DNA of 64,000 nucleotides, from NCBI RefSeq assembly GCF_014203835.1, contig NZ_JACHJW010000001.1:744001-808000 (forward strand), in the 5' to 3' direction. A model generated the notes under the pieces. It did not search any database, was not told where the DNA came from, and saw only the letters and a program-made list of their open reading frames with translations. A program made the position numbers and the translations under genes. The stretch comes from Micromonospora polyrhachis. Its GTDB lineage: Bacteria > Actinomycetota > Actinomycetes > Mycobacteriales > Micromonosporaceae. This document shows, one piece after another, positions 42,753 to 51,020 of the stretch (positions are counted from its first letter, which is position 1; each line of letters starts with the position of its first letter).

Positions 42753-43592
42753 ATGACCAGTACGCCCGCTCCGGACACCATCGTCCTGATCCACGGTCTT
42801 TGTCTGACTCCCCGGAGCTGGGAGCACTGGATCGACCGGTACACCCGGGCCGGTTTCCGGGTGCTCGCTCCGGCCTGGCCCGGCCTGGAGGCCGAGGTGG
42901 AGCAGCTACGCGCCGACCCGGCACCGATCGCCCGGCTGGACATCACCACCGTCGTCGACCACTACGAGCAGATCGTCCACGACCTGGACCGACCCCCGAT
43001 CATCATGGGGCACTCGTACGGCGGGATGTTCATGCAGATCCTGCTGGACCGGGGACTCGGTGCGGTCGGGGTGGGCATCGACTCGGCCCCGGTCAAGGGG
43101 GTCCTCCGGATGCCCCTGTCCACCATCCGGTCGACCTTCCCGATGCTGCTCAACCCGCTCAACCGCCGTCGGGCCGTCCCGCTCAGCCACGAGCAGTTCC
43201 ACTACGCCTTCACCAACACGTTGGACCCGCAGCAGTCCGGTGAGGTGTACGACCGGTACTACGTACCCGCCGCCGGGCACATCCTCTTCGAGGGGGCGTT
43301 GGCCAACGTCACGCCCGACACCCCCGACCACGTGGCCTTCGGCAACGAGGATCGGGCTCCGCTGCTGCTCATCGCCGGCGGCGACGACCACCTCGTTCCG
43401 CCGAATGTGACCAAGGAGAATGCCGGGCACTACCAGAAGTCGCGGGCGATCACCGACTACGTCGAGTTTCCCGGCCGGTCCGCGTACACGCTCGGGCAGC
43501 CCGGTTGGGAGGAGGTCGCCGACTACGCGCTCAACTGGGCGCTCACCCCGGCCGCCGTGCACTCACTGCCGGACCGGCGAGTCCCCAGCTGA
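42753..43592 (+). CDS. Alpha/beta hydrolase
   Basis: 279 residues. IVLIHGLCLTPRSWEHW gives the oxyanion region, MGHSYGGMF the nucleophile Ser (near residue 88), and GGDDHLVPP the acidic residue. The catalytic His is less clear and is probably in the C-terminal FPGRSAYTLGQPGWEEV region, where the usual GH is replaced, so activity is not certain. AGGAGAGAG lies just before the ATG. The gene is convergent with the PLP decarboxylase of the siderophore operon and overlaps it by 30 bp. The substrate is unknown. Confidence 0.83.
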   Translation: MTSTPAPDTIVLIHGLCLTPRSWEHWIDRYTRAGFRVLAPAWPGLEAEVEQLRADPAPIARLDITTVVDHYEQIVHDLDRPPIIMGHSYGGMFMQILLDRGLGAVGVGIDSAPVKGVLRMPLSTIRSTFPMLLNPLNRRRAVPLSHEQFHYAFTNTLDPQQSGEVYDRYYVPAAGHILFEGALANVTPDTPDHVAFGNEDRAPLLLIAGGDDHLVPPNVTKENAGHYQKSRAITDYVEFPGRSAYTLGQPGWEEVADYALNWALTPAAVHSLPDRRVPS

Positions 43593-44846
43593 CCGGGGAG
43601 CGGGAAGTCCGGCGGCCGGCAGGTCGACCGGCCGCTGTGCGCGGGCTCGTCGGGCGGCGACCATCCGGGGATCCCCGGTCAGGAACTCCGGCGGATCGTG
43701 CATGAGGAAGTCGTGGTGACTGATGTTCCAGGCGTACGCGCCGGCCATGGCGAAGACGAGGACATCCCCCACCGCGATCCGTCCCGGCCGATCCGCCCGG
43801 GACAGCACGTCCTTGGGGGTGCAGAGCTGCCCGACCACAGTGACCGGCCCACCGTCGGTGGCCGGCAGAGACCCACCGTCAGTAGCCGACAAAGACACAC
43901 CGTCGGTGGCCGACAAAGACACACCGTCGGTGGCCGGCAGCGCCGGGTCGGCCCGCCCCCGGGGATGCACGGTGAACGGTTGGGCGTGCCCCTTGGCGGC
44001 CGGGGTCCGCAGGTGGTGGGTACCACCGGCCACCACCACGAACCACTCCCCGTGGGACCGTTTGACGTCGATCACCTCGGTCACGTACGACCCGCAGTAG
44101 GCGGTCAGCGCCCGGCCCGGCTCGACCCGCAACACCACCTCCGGGTACGCGTCGAGGACGCCGCCCAGCGCCGCTCCGTACCCGGCCCAGTCGAAGCGCG
44201 CGTCGGGATCGGCGTAGTCCACCGTCATACCGCCACCGACGTTGACCTCGGCCGCCCCGAGTTCGGTCACCGCCCAGTCGACGATCTGCCGGGCCACCTC
44301 GGCGGCGACGGGCGCGGCCAGGCCGCTGGCCAGGTGGGCGTGCACACCGTGGATGCGTACCCCGGGCAGGGTCTGTCGGGCGCAGGCCACCGCATCGGCC
44401 GGGCTCATCCCGAACGGGCTCGGCCCACCACCCATCACCAGACTCGCCCCGGCCACCGCCACCGGCAGGTTCACCCGCAGCAGCACCTCGGCCGCGGTGC
44501 CGGCCGAGCGGGCCAGCCGGTCGAGGCGACGCAGCTCGGTGGGCGACTCGACGTGGAACCGGCCGACCCGGGCGGCCAACCCGGCGGACAGGTCGGCCTC
44601 GGTCTTGCCCGGCCCACCGAACGCGGCCGGTGGGCGACCGGGCAGCACGGCGGCGAGGTGCCGCAGTTCCCCGGCGCTGGCCGCCTCGAACCCGTCGACC
44701 AGCGGGGCCAGGGTACGCAGCAGGTCCGGGTCCGGGTTGGCCTTCACCGCGTACAGCAGCTCGATCCGGTCCGGTAACGCGGAGCGGATCGCCTGCACGT
44801 GCGCGGCCAGCGCCGCCAGGTCGTAGACGTAGGCGGGACGGGTCAC
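43563..44846 (-). CDS. Type III PLP-dependent amino acid decarboxylase of siderophore operon (PvsE-like)
   Basis: 427 residues of the alanine-racemase-fold decarboxylase family. The PLP Lys is Lys35 in YAVKANPDPD, GGGMTVDY binds phosphate, VEPGRAL is the second PLP region, and QLCTPKDVL holds the catalytic Cys. It is related to diaminopimelate and ornithine decarboxylases, but in NIS siderophore clusters (PvsE, SbnH, AlcA-like neighbours) such enzymes make an amine building block such as ethanolamine from serine or a diamine. A Ser/Thr/Asp-rich insert (four 8-residue repeats, 43849-43944) sits between RADPALP and GGPVTVVGQLC. Last gene of the operon, overlapping the previous by 4 bp. Confidence 0.87.
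   Translation of the reverse strand: MTRPAYVYDLAALAAHVQAIRSALPDRIELLYAVKANPDPDLLRTLAPLVDGFEAASAGELRHLAAVLPGRPPAAFGGPGKTEADLSAGLAARVGRFHVESPTELRRLDRLARSAGTAAEVLLRVNLPVAVAGASLVMGGGPSPFGMSPADAVACARQTLPGVRIHGVHAHLASGLAAPVAAEVARQIVDWAVTELGAAEVNVGGGMTVDYADPDARFDWAGYGAALGGVLDAYPEVVLRVEPGRALTAYCGSYVTEVIDVKRSHGEWFVVVAGGTHHLRTPAAKGHAQPFTVHPRGRADPALPATDGVSLSATDGVSLSATDGGSLPATDGGPVTVVGQLCTPKDVLSRADRPGRIAVGDVLVFAMAGAYAWNISHHDFLMHDPPEFLTGDPRMVAARRARAQRPVDLPAAGLPAPRSAGDSPVRQ
43849..43944. repeat. 24-bp tandem repeat, four copies, inside the PLP decarboxylase gene
   Basis: Units start at 43849, 43873, 43897 and 43921 and are nearly identical. They insert repeats of the type SxSATDGV between two conserved blocks of the enzyme, presumably as a surface loop. 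Confidence 0.94.
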
Positions 44847-46426
44847 CGCAGACTCCCCTGCGCTTCGGTTACCAGCGGATTGGGCATCGGCACGTACCGC
44901 GCGTACCGGTCGGCGGCCCGGTGCCAGCGGACCAACAGGTTGGCCTTGGCCACCAGCGGCTCACCGGCCAGCAGGTCACGTAGCGGCGGCGGGTCCCCGA
45001 GCCGGGCCGAGGTCTCGGCGACCAGGTCCCGCAGCGCCGCCCAGAGCACCGGCTCGATCCCGGGCCGGGCGTCGGCGAGTGCTCCGGCGATCCCGGCCAG
45101 GTGGTTGACCAGCAGACAGTAGGAGATCCGCCGCTGGGCGCGGTCCGGGTCGTAGGCGATCGACCTGGGGAGTCCGGCTGGCCAGTCGCGCCACCGGTCG
45201 GTGTCCAGCTTGACCCCCTCCAGGTCTCGCAGCAGCATCCGGACCGGCTGCCGCTGGTCGTCGAGGACCACCACCACGTTCTGCAGGTGCGCCTCGTGCA
45301 CCACGCCGTACTCGATCCACAGTCCGAGCACCGCCGGGACGAGCAGGCCGATGTAGCCCCGCCACCAGTCCAGCGGATCGGGTACGGTCAGCGGCCCGGC
45401 GGCCAGCGCCGCCGCCAGCAGCGGGGTCTCACCCGAGCGCAGGTGCGGTCGCAGACCGGTCCGCAGGATCGTGCCGTACGCCTCGTCGGGACCGGGTAGG
45501 TCGACGGTGCGGTAGGCCGGTTCGTCGAGCAGTGCCACGCCCGACGGCAGGGGCAGCGGGGCCAACAGCCGGGTCAACGCCACCGCCCCGGTCAGCTCGT
45601 ACCGGGCGTTCTTCCGCAGGCAGTTGGTGATCCGTACGTGCAGGCTGGCCTTGACGAACAGGTCGGCGGCGGGCGCGTACAGGGTGCGGACGCTGGCGGT
45701 CGGGCGCAGCGGGGCGCCGGCCGGGCCGAGATCGCGCAGCCGCGCGTCGAGCGGCCCGGTCAGGGTCAACTGCCACGGGTGCACCGGCAGCGCCACATAC
45801 CCGGCGGGCGGGGTCGGCGGGTCCAGTGCGGCGATCAGCTCGTCGAACGGACCGTCCTCGGCGACCAGTTCGTCGGGTACGCCGATCCAGTGCGCCCGCA
45901 GCGCGACCCGCAGCTCCGGGGCGTACGCCCGCCACGCGGCCGGATCACCGCTGCGCCACTTCGGTGCCGGGTGGTGCGGGTGCCCGTAGAGCAGCGACTG
46001 CTCGGAGTCGACGTACGCGTCAATCGCCGGTTCCCCGGTCGGGGTGGGGTCCCGGGCGGGTCGGCCCGTGATCAGTTGACGCATCGTGTTCCGGCTCGCG
46101 ACGACCTGGGCGACGAACTCGTCGTTGCCGACGCCGGTGCGCCGGTCGAGTTCGGCGGCGACGAGTCGGGCCAGTTCGGCGACCTCGATCTCGGCCCATC
46201 CGCCCCCGACCAGCCGCCGCACCGGTCCGGTGTAGCGGTGCAGTCCGACCGGCGACGGCCGACGCACGGCACAGCTCAGCAGCACGTCGGTACGGGGTAG
46301 CCAGACCAGTGCCTGGTCACCGTGGAGGCGGGCGGCACCGTCCGGAGCGGCGACCTCCCGGACCAGGCAGCCGAAGAGGGCGTGGGCGGCGGCGAGGTCG
46401 GCGCGGAGGTGGGAGGCGGTCACCAT
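44843..46426 (-). CDS. NIS siderophore synthetase, IucA/IucC family (second of pair)
   Basis: 527 residues from the ATG at 46426. Conserved IucA/IucC blocks are visible: LPVHPWQLTLTG, RPTASVRTLYAP, KASLHVRITNCLRKNARYEL, IEYGVVHEAHLQNVVVVL (the EAHxQN active-site motif) and the FhuF-like C-terminal region with KANLLVRWHRAADRY and PNPL. These enzymes adenylate a carboxylate such as citrate or 2-oxoglutarate and join it to an amine or alcohol. It overlaps the preceding synthetase gene by 7 bp and the PLP decarboxylase by 4 bp. The substrate pair is unknown. Confidence 0.92.
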   Translation of the reverse strand: MVTASHLRADLAAAHALFGCLVREVAAPDGAARLHGDQALVWLPRTDVLLSCAVRRPSPVGLHRYTGPVRRLVGGGWAEIEVAELARLVAAELDRRTGVGNDEFVAQVVASRNTMRQLITGRPARDPTPTGEPAIDAYVDSEQSLLYGHPHHPAPKWRSGDPAAWRAYAPELRVALRAHWIGVPDELVAEDGPFDELIAALDPPTPPAGYVALPVHPWQLTLTGPLDARLRDLGPAGAPLRPTASVRTLYAPAADLFVKASLHVRITNCLRKNARYELTGAVALTRLLAPLPLPSGVALLDEPAYRTVDLPGPDEAYGTILRTGLRPHLRSGETPLLAAALAAGPLTVPDPLDWWRGYIGLLVPAVLGLWIEYGVVHEAHLQNVVVVLDDQRQPVRMLLRDLEGVKLDTDRWRDWPAGLPRSIAYDPDRAQRRISYCLLVNHLAGIAGALADARPGIEPVLWAALRDLVAETSARLGDPPPLRDLLAGEPLVAKANLLVRWHRAADRYARYVPMPNPLVTEAQGSLR

Positions 46427-48198
46427 TGCCCCGCCCGCAGATAGTTGGGGCCGGTACGCCGGTAGTACTTGTTGACGTCGGTGCAGCCGAGCCGCTGCTT
46501 CGGTAGCAGCGTGCCGGCGGTGAGCATCGCCTTCACCGGCAGCCGCTCGGCGGTCAGCAACCGCTCGGTGAGCAGCCGGGCGGCAGCGGCGACCTCGGTC
46601 GAGCCGTCGTCCCAGCGGTCCCGGGCCGCGACCAGCCGAGGGCGCAGCGCCGCCGCCGGAGTCGGTACGGCCACCCCGCGCTCGGCGAGGGCGAGCAAGG
46701 GTGCCGCCGCCGCCAGGTGCAGGGTGATGGTGGTGAAGACGTCGGCGAGTTCGCCTGGATCTTCGACCACCATCCGGCGGTCGCGCAGTGGCAGCCGCGC
46801 GTGCCGGGAATCGAGTCGCGCCCCGTCGTCGTCCTTGTAGAGCAGCCCGACCCGACCATCGGGGTCGCTGATCAGGTAGAGGTTCTGCGGATGCGCCTCC
46901 AGGGCGATGCCGTGCCGCAGCCAGAGGTACACATGCCAGTCGAGCAGCAGGTCGAGGTAGGACTCCAACAGCGGCACCGGATCCCCACCGCTCACCCGCT
47001 GGGCCACCGTCCACCCGGGTCGGCCACCGCCTTCCGCTCCCGGCGGGCTCGGGTCGACGGCCGCCCCCGGCCGGCTCTGGTCGACGGGCGACCCCAGCCG
47101 GCTCGGGTCGACGGGCGACCCCAGCGGACTCGGGTCGCTGGCGGCAAGGGCCGCCACCGGGACCACCACCGAGTCGGCCAGGTCCCGGGGAAAGCGCCGG
47201 ATCAGGAACGACCGGAGTTCGTCGGCGTCGCCGCTGTGGCCGTACCGGCTCTCGTCGGCGTGCCGGACCCGGCCGGCGAACGCCGGCTCGGCAGCGGCGA
47301 TCCGGTCCAGCAGCCGGGCCATCTCCGCCCCGTCGACGAGGCTGCCGGGGGCGAGGGTCCGCCGGTTGCGGGCGCCCAGGGTCGCGGTCGGCACCGGCAG
47401 CTTCAGATGCGTGTACGGGTCGTCGACCAGCGCCACCGTCCGCATGGACAGGGTGGGGCGGACTTCGATCATCGGTTTCTCGACCACGGGCAACCCGGTC
47501 CGCTCGGCGGTGAGCGGATGGACCGGCAGCAGCACCTGTTCCGGGCGGTCCGCAACCGGCCACCAGGGCGGCAGCGGGCCGGTCGTCCACAGTTCCGACC
47601 GGGCCACCGGCAGCCAGCGCAGCGGAAAACGGGGGGCATGCTCCGGGGCGTACCGGCGGAGTTCGGCGGCGTCGAGACCGTGCCGGCACCGATCGGTGGG
47701 ATAGACCGGGTGTCCGGTGTGGGCGGCGAGTACCTCGTCCAGCAGTGCCCCGGGCAGGCCGGTCAGCCCGGCCGGTCCGATGCTCCGGCGGGCGGCGATC
47801 GCGGCGTACACCTGCGGTCGGGACCGCGCGGCCAGTCGGCGGGCGAGCAGGTCGCCCTGGCACTCGGCGACGAAGGCTGCCCAGCCGGCCTCGACCTCGG
47901 GGTCGGGCTCGGAATCAGGGTCGCCCTGCGGGGCGAGCAGGTCGAGCAGCCCGTCGAGCCGCTCCACCCGGTACGGCGCACCGGTCTCCGGTCGGACCTC
48001 GACCGTCGGCCGGGCGGTACGGATGGCGTGCTGGAAACCGTCGGCGCGGACCGGCACCCGCAGCATCCCGGCCGGGATGCGCACCTGCCACCGGTCGGGG
48101 CCGTCCGGGTTGCCTCGGCTGGTGAGCCCGAGGTGGTCCTCGCGCAGCAGCGCGTCGAGCACCCGGGCGAAGACCTGCCGCTCGGCGGTGTCGGTCAC
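46420..48198 (-). CDS. NIS siderophore synthetase, IucA/IucC family (first of pair)
   Basis: 592 residues from GTG at 48198, which overlaps the preceding stop (GTGA). Motifs: LLPVHPLTAERTG, LSMRTVALVDDPYTHLKLPVPTATLGARN, LRHGIALEAHPQNLYLI (EAHxQN) and a C-terminal KAMLTAGTLLPKQRLGCTDVNKYYRRTGPNY that belongs to the FhuF-like region. A low-complexity insert of 9-residue repeats (SPVDPSRLG-type, from 27-bp units at 47046-47137) lies between VPVAALAAS and GWTVAQRVSGG. With its partner it would build a symmetrical or mixed carboxylate siderophore. Order and substrates are not known. Confidence 0.92.
   Translation of the reverse strand: MTDTAERQVFARVLDALLREDHLGLTSRGNPDGPDRWQVRIPAGMLRVPVRADGFQHAIRTARPTVEVRPETGAPYRVERLDGLLDLLAPQGDPDSEPDPEVEAGWAAFVAECQGDLLARRLAARSRPQVYAAIAARRSIGPAGLTGLPGALLDEVLAAHTGHPVYPTDRCRHGLDAAELRRYAPEHAPRFPLRWLPVARSELWTTGPLPPWWPVADRPEQVLLPVHPLTAERTGLPVVEKPMIEVRPTLSMRTVALVDDPYTHLKLPVPTATLGARNRRTLAPGSLVDGAEMARLLDRIAAAEPAFAGRVRHADESRYGHSGDADELRSFLIRRFPRDLADSVVVPVAALAASDPSPLGSPVDPSRLGSPVDQSRPGAAVDPSPPGAEGGGRPGWTVAQRVSGGDPVPLLESYLDLLLDWHVYLWLRHGIALEAHPQNLYLISDPDGRVGLLYKDDDGARLDSRHARLPLRDRRMVVEDPGELADVFTTITLHLAAAAPLLALAERGVAVPTPAAALRPRLVAARDRWDDGSTEVAAAARLLTERLLTAERLPVKAMLTAGTLLPKQRLGCTDVNKYYRRTGPNYLRAGQW
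47046..47137. repeat. 27-bp tandem repeat, about 3.4 copies, inside the first IucA/IucC gene
   Basis: Units 47046-47072, 47073-47099 and 47100-47126, then a partial one. They contain GGTCGACGG and keep the frame. They encode a Ser/Pro/Gly/Asp insert absent from the family core. Confidence 0.92.
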
Positions 48199-49379
48199 GG
48201 TCTGATCTCCCAGTGCAGGCCGGAGCGGAACTCGCGCAGCACCTCGCGGACCTGTTCGGGATCGGTGCCGATGGCGTGCAGCGCGGCCAGGTAGTCCCGG
48301 TTTGTGCCGGTCCAGTCGGCGTGGATGCCGGGTTGCCGCAGTGGGCGGCAACCAAGTCGGACCCCGGCACGGTTCTCGTCGACGGCACCGGGCGCGACGG
48401 CCAGGGTGCCGGACCGGTCGGCGCAGACGTAGTCGACCCGGGCGTGCCGGGCCAGCATGGTCGGGTCGGGTACGGCGAGGGCGGCCAGTGGCTCGCCGAG
48501 GTGCAGCCGGATGACGTACTCGAAGATCGGAACGTCCAGCAGTTCGGCCAGGATGAGGTCCATCCGGTCGCCGATCAGCCGGTAGTTCACCTCGATCAGC
48601 CGGGCCCGGCCGGCGGAGAGAACGTACTCGGTGTGGCAGGCACCGAACGAGACGCCGAGCGCGTCGAGTTGGGTCCGAAGCTGGCCGGCAATCGGCCCGA
48701 CGGGCAGTGGGGCCCAGTCGAGGCTCTGTTCGGTGAAGGTGGGCGGTGGCCCGAGGGTGGTCCGCCAGCCGCCGATCGTGTGCAGTTGCGTGCCGTCGCC
48801 GAGGGTGTCGTGGGTGCGCACCTCGCCGGCCAGGTACTCCTCGACGACCAGCGCCACCTCCGGCCGGCGGCGACGGATTTCGGCGACCCGGCCGGCGAGT
48901 TCCGCGTGGTCGCCGACCAGGTAGGCGTCCTCACTGGCCACTCCGTCGCGCGGTTTGACCACGGCTGGACAGGGCAGTCCGGCAGCGACCTCGGGATCCT
49001 GACCCGGGTCGATGGTCACGCTGGCCACGGCGTCCAGCCCGGCGGCGGCCACGGCCCGCCGGGTGAGTGCCTTGTCCTTGCACCGCCGGGTGGCCGCCGG
49101 GTCCTTGCCGGGCAGGCCGAGCTGGCGGGCGGCGAGCGCGGTCGCGGTCTGCAGGTGGTCGCTGTTGGACAGCAGGGCAGCCGGTGGCTCGCCGCTGGTC
49201 ACCGTCGCGACGACGGCTGCCGGATCACGGACCGGGCATCGTTGGACCGGCAGGTCAGGTGGCCAGCGTTCCGGCTGATCGGTCAGTACGGTGACCGGTA
49301 GTCCGAGCCGGGCGGCGGCGGGGAGAAACCCGTCGAGTACGGCGTCGGTGGGGTTGAGCGCGGTCAGGTACAGCCGCAC
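48195..49379 (-). CDS. ATP-grasp ligase of siderophore operon (PvsA-like)
   Basis: About 394 residues from GTG at 49379, with GGAGGG 7 bp upstream; the frame opens at 49397. ATP-grasp motifs: RRCKDKALTRRAVAAAG, CPAVVKPRDGVASEDAYLV (Lys plus Gly loop), ALVVEEYLAGEVRTHDTLGDG and ARLIEVNYRLIGDRMD (metal-binding Glu and Asn). It is the first gene of the siderophore operon. In vibrioferrin biosynthesis an ATP-grasp enzyme (PvsA) joins alanine to the ethanolamine- or carboxylate-derived unit, and a similar role is likely. An iron box lies 33 bp upstream of the start. Confidence 0.88.
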   Translation of the reverse strand: MRLYLTALNPTDAVLDGFLPAAARLGLPVTVLTDQPERWPPDLPVQRCPVRDPAAVVATVTSGEPPAALLSNSDHLQTATALAARQLGLPGKDPAATRRCKDKALTRRAVAAAGLDAVASVTIDPGQDPEVAAGLPCPAVVKPRDGVASEDAYLVGDHAELAGRVAEIRRRRPEVALVVEEYLAGEVRTHDTLGDGTQLHTIGGWRTTLGPPPTFTEQSLDWAPLPVGPIAGQLRTQLDALGVSFGACHTEYVLSAGRARLIEVNYRLIGDRMDLILAELLDVPIFEYVIRLHLGEPLAALAVPDPTMLARHARVDYVCADRSGTLAVAPGAVDENRAGVRLGCRPLRQPGIHADWTGTNRDYLAALHAIGTDPEQVREVLREFRSGLHWEIRP

Positions 49380-49411
49380 AGTGGACCCTCCGATCACGAC
49401 ACGCCCATCGC

Positions 49412-49430
49412 TTAGGTCAGGCTAGCCTAA
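49412..49430. promoter_or_regulatory. Iron box (DmdR1/IdeR/DtxR-type operator)
   Basis: The 19-bp near-palindrome TTAGGTCAGGCTAGCCTAA matches the actinomycete consensus TTAGGTTAGGCTAACCTAA at 17 positions. It lies just upstream of the siderophore operon on the minus strand. It should repress the operon when iron is sufficient. Confidence 0.9.
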
Positions 49431-49511
49431 GCAGATCGAAAATCTCCGGCGACCCGCCCGAGCGGTACGACACCTCCACCAGATCCGGCGCACTCACCGG
49501 AAGTAGATCAC

Positions 49512-50792
49512 CTACTCGCGGACGTCGCGATCGATGTCGCGGTCCCGACGCGGCAGCGGATCGACCGGATCCGACATGGACCGGCCGTAGTTCGAGAAGG
49601 CGTCCCCGGCCAACTCGTCCTCGTCCTGCGTCTCCTCAGCCGCGGCGGTCCCCGGGACGCCGTACCGGGCCAGCACCCGTTCCCGTTCGGCGGTCGTGTG
49701 TTCACGGTTGGCGGCCTGCGCGTCGGCCACCATCGTGGTCCGGCCGGCGAGGATCCGGCGCACCTCGCGGCGCTGGTGCCACGGCCTGCCCACCGCCATC
49801 AGTAACAGCCCCAACACCACGTAGCCCGCCATCAGCAGGAGTGCCCGAGAGTAGGGCTCACCCACGCCGTAGAGCGTTCGCTTGATCATCTCGGTCATGC
49901 CGTAGCCCACCACGAAGGGCTGCAACGCCTGGAAGAACCCGGGCAGCATCCAGGTCGGGTACGCCGCGCCCGAGGCCGGCACGGACAGGAACACGAAGAT
50001 CAGAATCGCCGGCAGTGCGATGAACCGGCCGGCGAAGTAACTCAGGCCGTTGACTGTCAGCCCGATCGCGACGACCCATCCCGCCGCGATCAGCACCAAC
50101 TGCCAGAAGTGCCCCTCGATCGCACCGATCACCGGCCCGGCGAGGACATTCGCCAGCAGCGACACGACCACCGCACCCCCGACGATGATCGCGACCCGGG
50201 TACGTTGCCGCAGCGGCGCACCCATCAGCCCGATGAACATGGCGACCATGTAGCCGCCGATGCACCAGGCGAGCATCAGGTACATCGTGGTCATGCCGAA
50301 CGAGTCGCGGGATGGCAGCGGGGCCAAATCGGTGACGGTCAGGTGCTGGCCACGCGCCGAGTAGACCGGCGTCATGATGGTGGCGGCAAGGTTCGCCGCC
50401 TGGAACTGGTGGGCGCTGGCGACGTACAGACTCGGATCCGGAGCGGCCGGATCGACCAGGGCGGCGATCAGGGTTCCGTCCCGGACGGCGGCCTGAGCAG
50501 CGCCGGCGTCCGAGTACGACCGATAGTCGACCGTCTCCCCGGTCGCCTGCCGCAGGGCGGACAGGATCGGGGCGTCCGCCGCCGCCACCACCCCGATCGG
50601 CGCATGCCGGGGCGTCGGCGAGTGGAACGCCGCGATGTAGCAGAGGCAGAACAGCGCGATGAACACGGCCGGCAGCCACATCTGCAGGCCCACGAGTTGC
50701 ATCGCGGGCGGCAACCGGCCGTACCACCGTCGATAGGCGCCGGTCAGCCGCCGCAATCCGGTGGAGTCCGACGCTCGCCGCTGATCAGTCAT
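49512..50792 (-). CDS. Integral membrane protein resembling YhgE/Pip or ABC-2-type permeases
   Basis: About 426 residues from the ATG at 50792; the ATG at 50846 is an alternative, and neither has a convincing ribosome-binding site. One N-terminal helix (about 31-55) is followed by an extracellular domain of about 110 residues (APIGVVAAADAPILSALRQATGE to DSFGMTTMYLM) and then five or six helices. This is the arrangement of YhgE/Pip-like or DUF3533-type proteins and ABC-2 export subunits. The C-terminal 80 residues are hydrophilic and charged, ending in Arg/Asp-rich repeats. It is downstream of no iron box of its own and is separated by 115 bp from the operon. A role in siderophore export is possible but unsupported. 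Confidence 0.72.
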   Translation of the reverse strand: MTDQRRASDSTGLRRLTGAYRRWYGRLPPAMQLVGLQMWLPAVFIALFCLCYIAAFHSPTPRHAPIGVVAAADAPILSALRQATGETVDYRSYSDAGAAQAAVRDGTLIAALVDPAAPDPSLYVASAHQFQAANLAATIMTPVYSARGQHLTVTDLAPLPSRDSFGMTTMYLMLAWCIGGYMVAMFIGLMGAPLRQRTRVAIIVGGAVVVSLLANVLAGPVIGAIEGHFWQLVLIAAGWVVAIGLTVNGLSYFAGRFIALPAILIFVFLSVPASGAAYPTWMLPGFFQALQPFVVGYGMTEMIKRTLYGVGEPYSRALLLMAGYVVLGLLLMAVGRPWHQRREVRRILAGRTTMVADAQAANREHTTAERERVLARYGVPGTAAAEETQDEDELAGDAFSNYGRSMSDPVDPLPRRDRDIDRDVRE

Positions 50793-51020
50793 GACCCAAT
50801 AAGGTCCGTTCCTCCACCGGGACTGCACCGAGAAGTCTTCGCTCATGGTGCGGCAACCGCGTGCCGGCTGTCCCGGGTTGCGGCGGATTCCGCACCGATC
50901 GGGTACCACCGTCCCGTGACACGTGGCCTGGACAGGTCAGGTAGGCGACAGAGTGATAGTTCAATCACCTAGCGTAGCTAGCCTGGGGTTGCCCCAACCC
51001 CCCGGCCTGAGTAGGTGACC

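Noticed and set aside
44843-47863. 1006-codon open frame suggesting a giant siderophore enzyme
   Set aside because: Only the part after 46426 matches IucA/IucC; the front is the shadow frame of the first synthetase, which itself matches the family.
50940-51002. Second iron box near the beta-helix gene
   Set aside because: CTAGCGTAGCTAGCC shares only a few bases with the consensus and is not palindromic over 19 bp.
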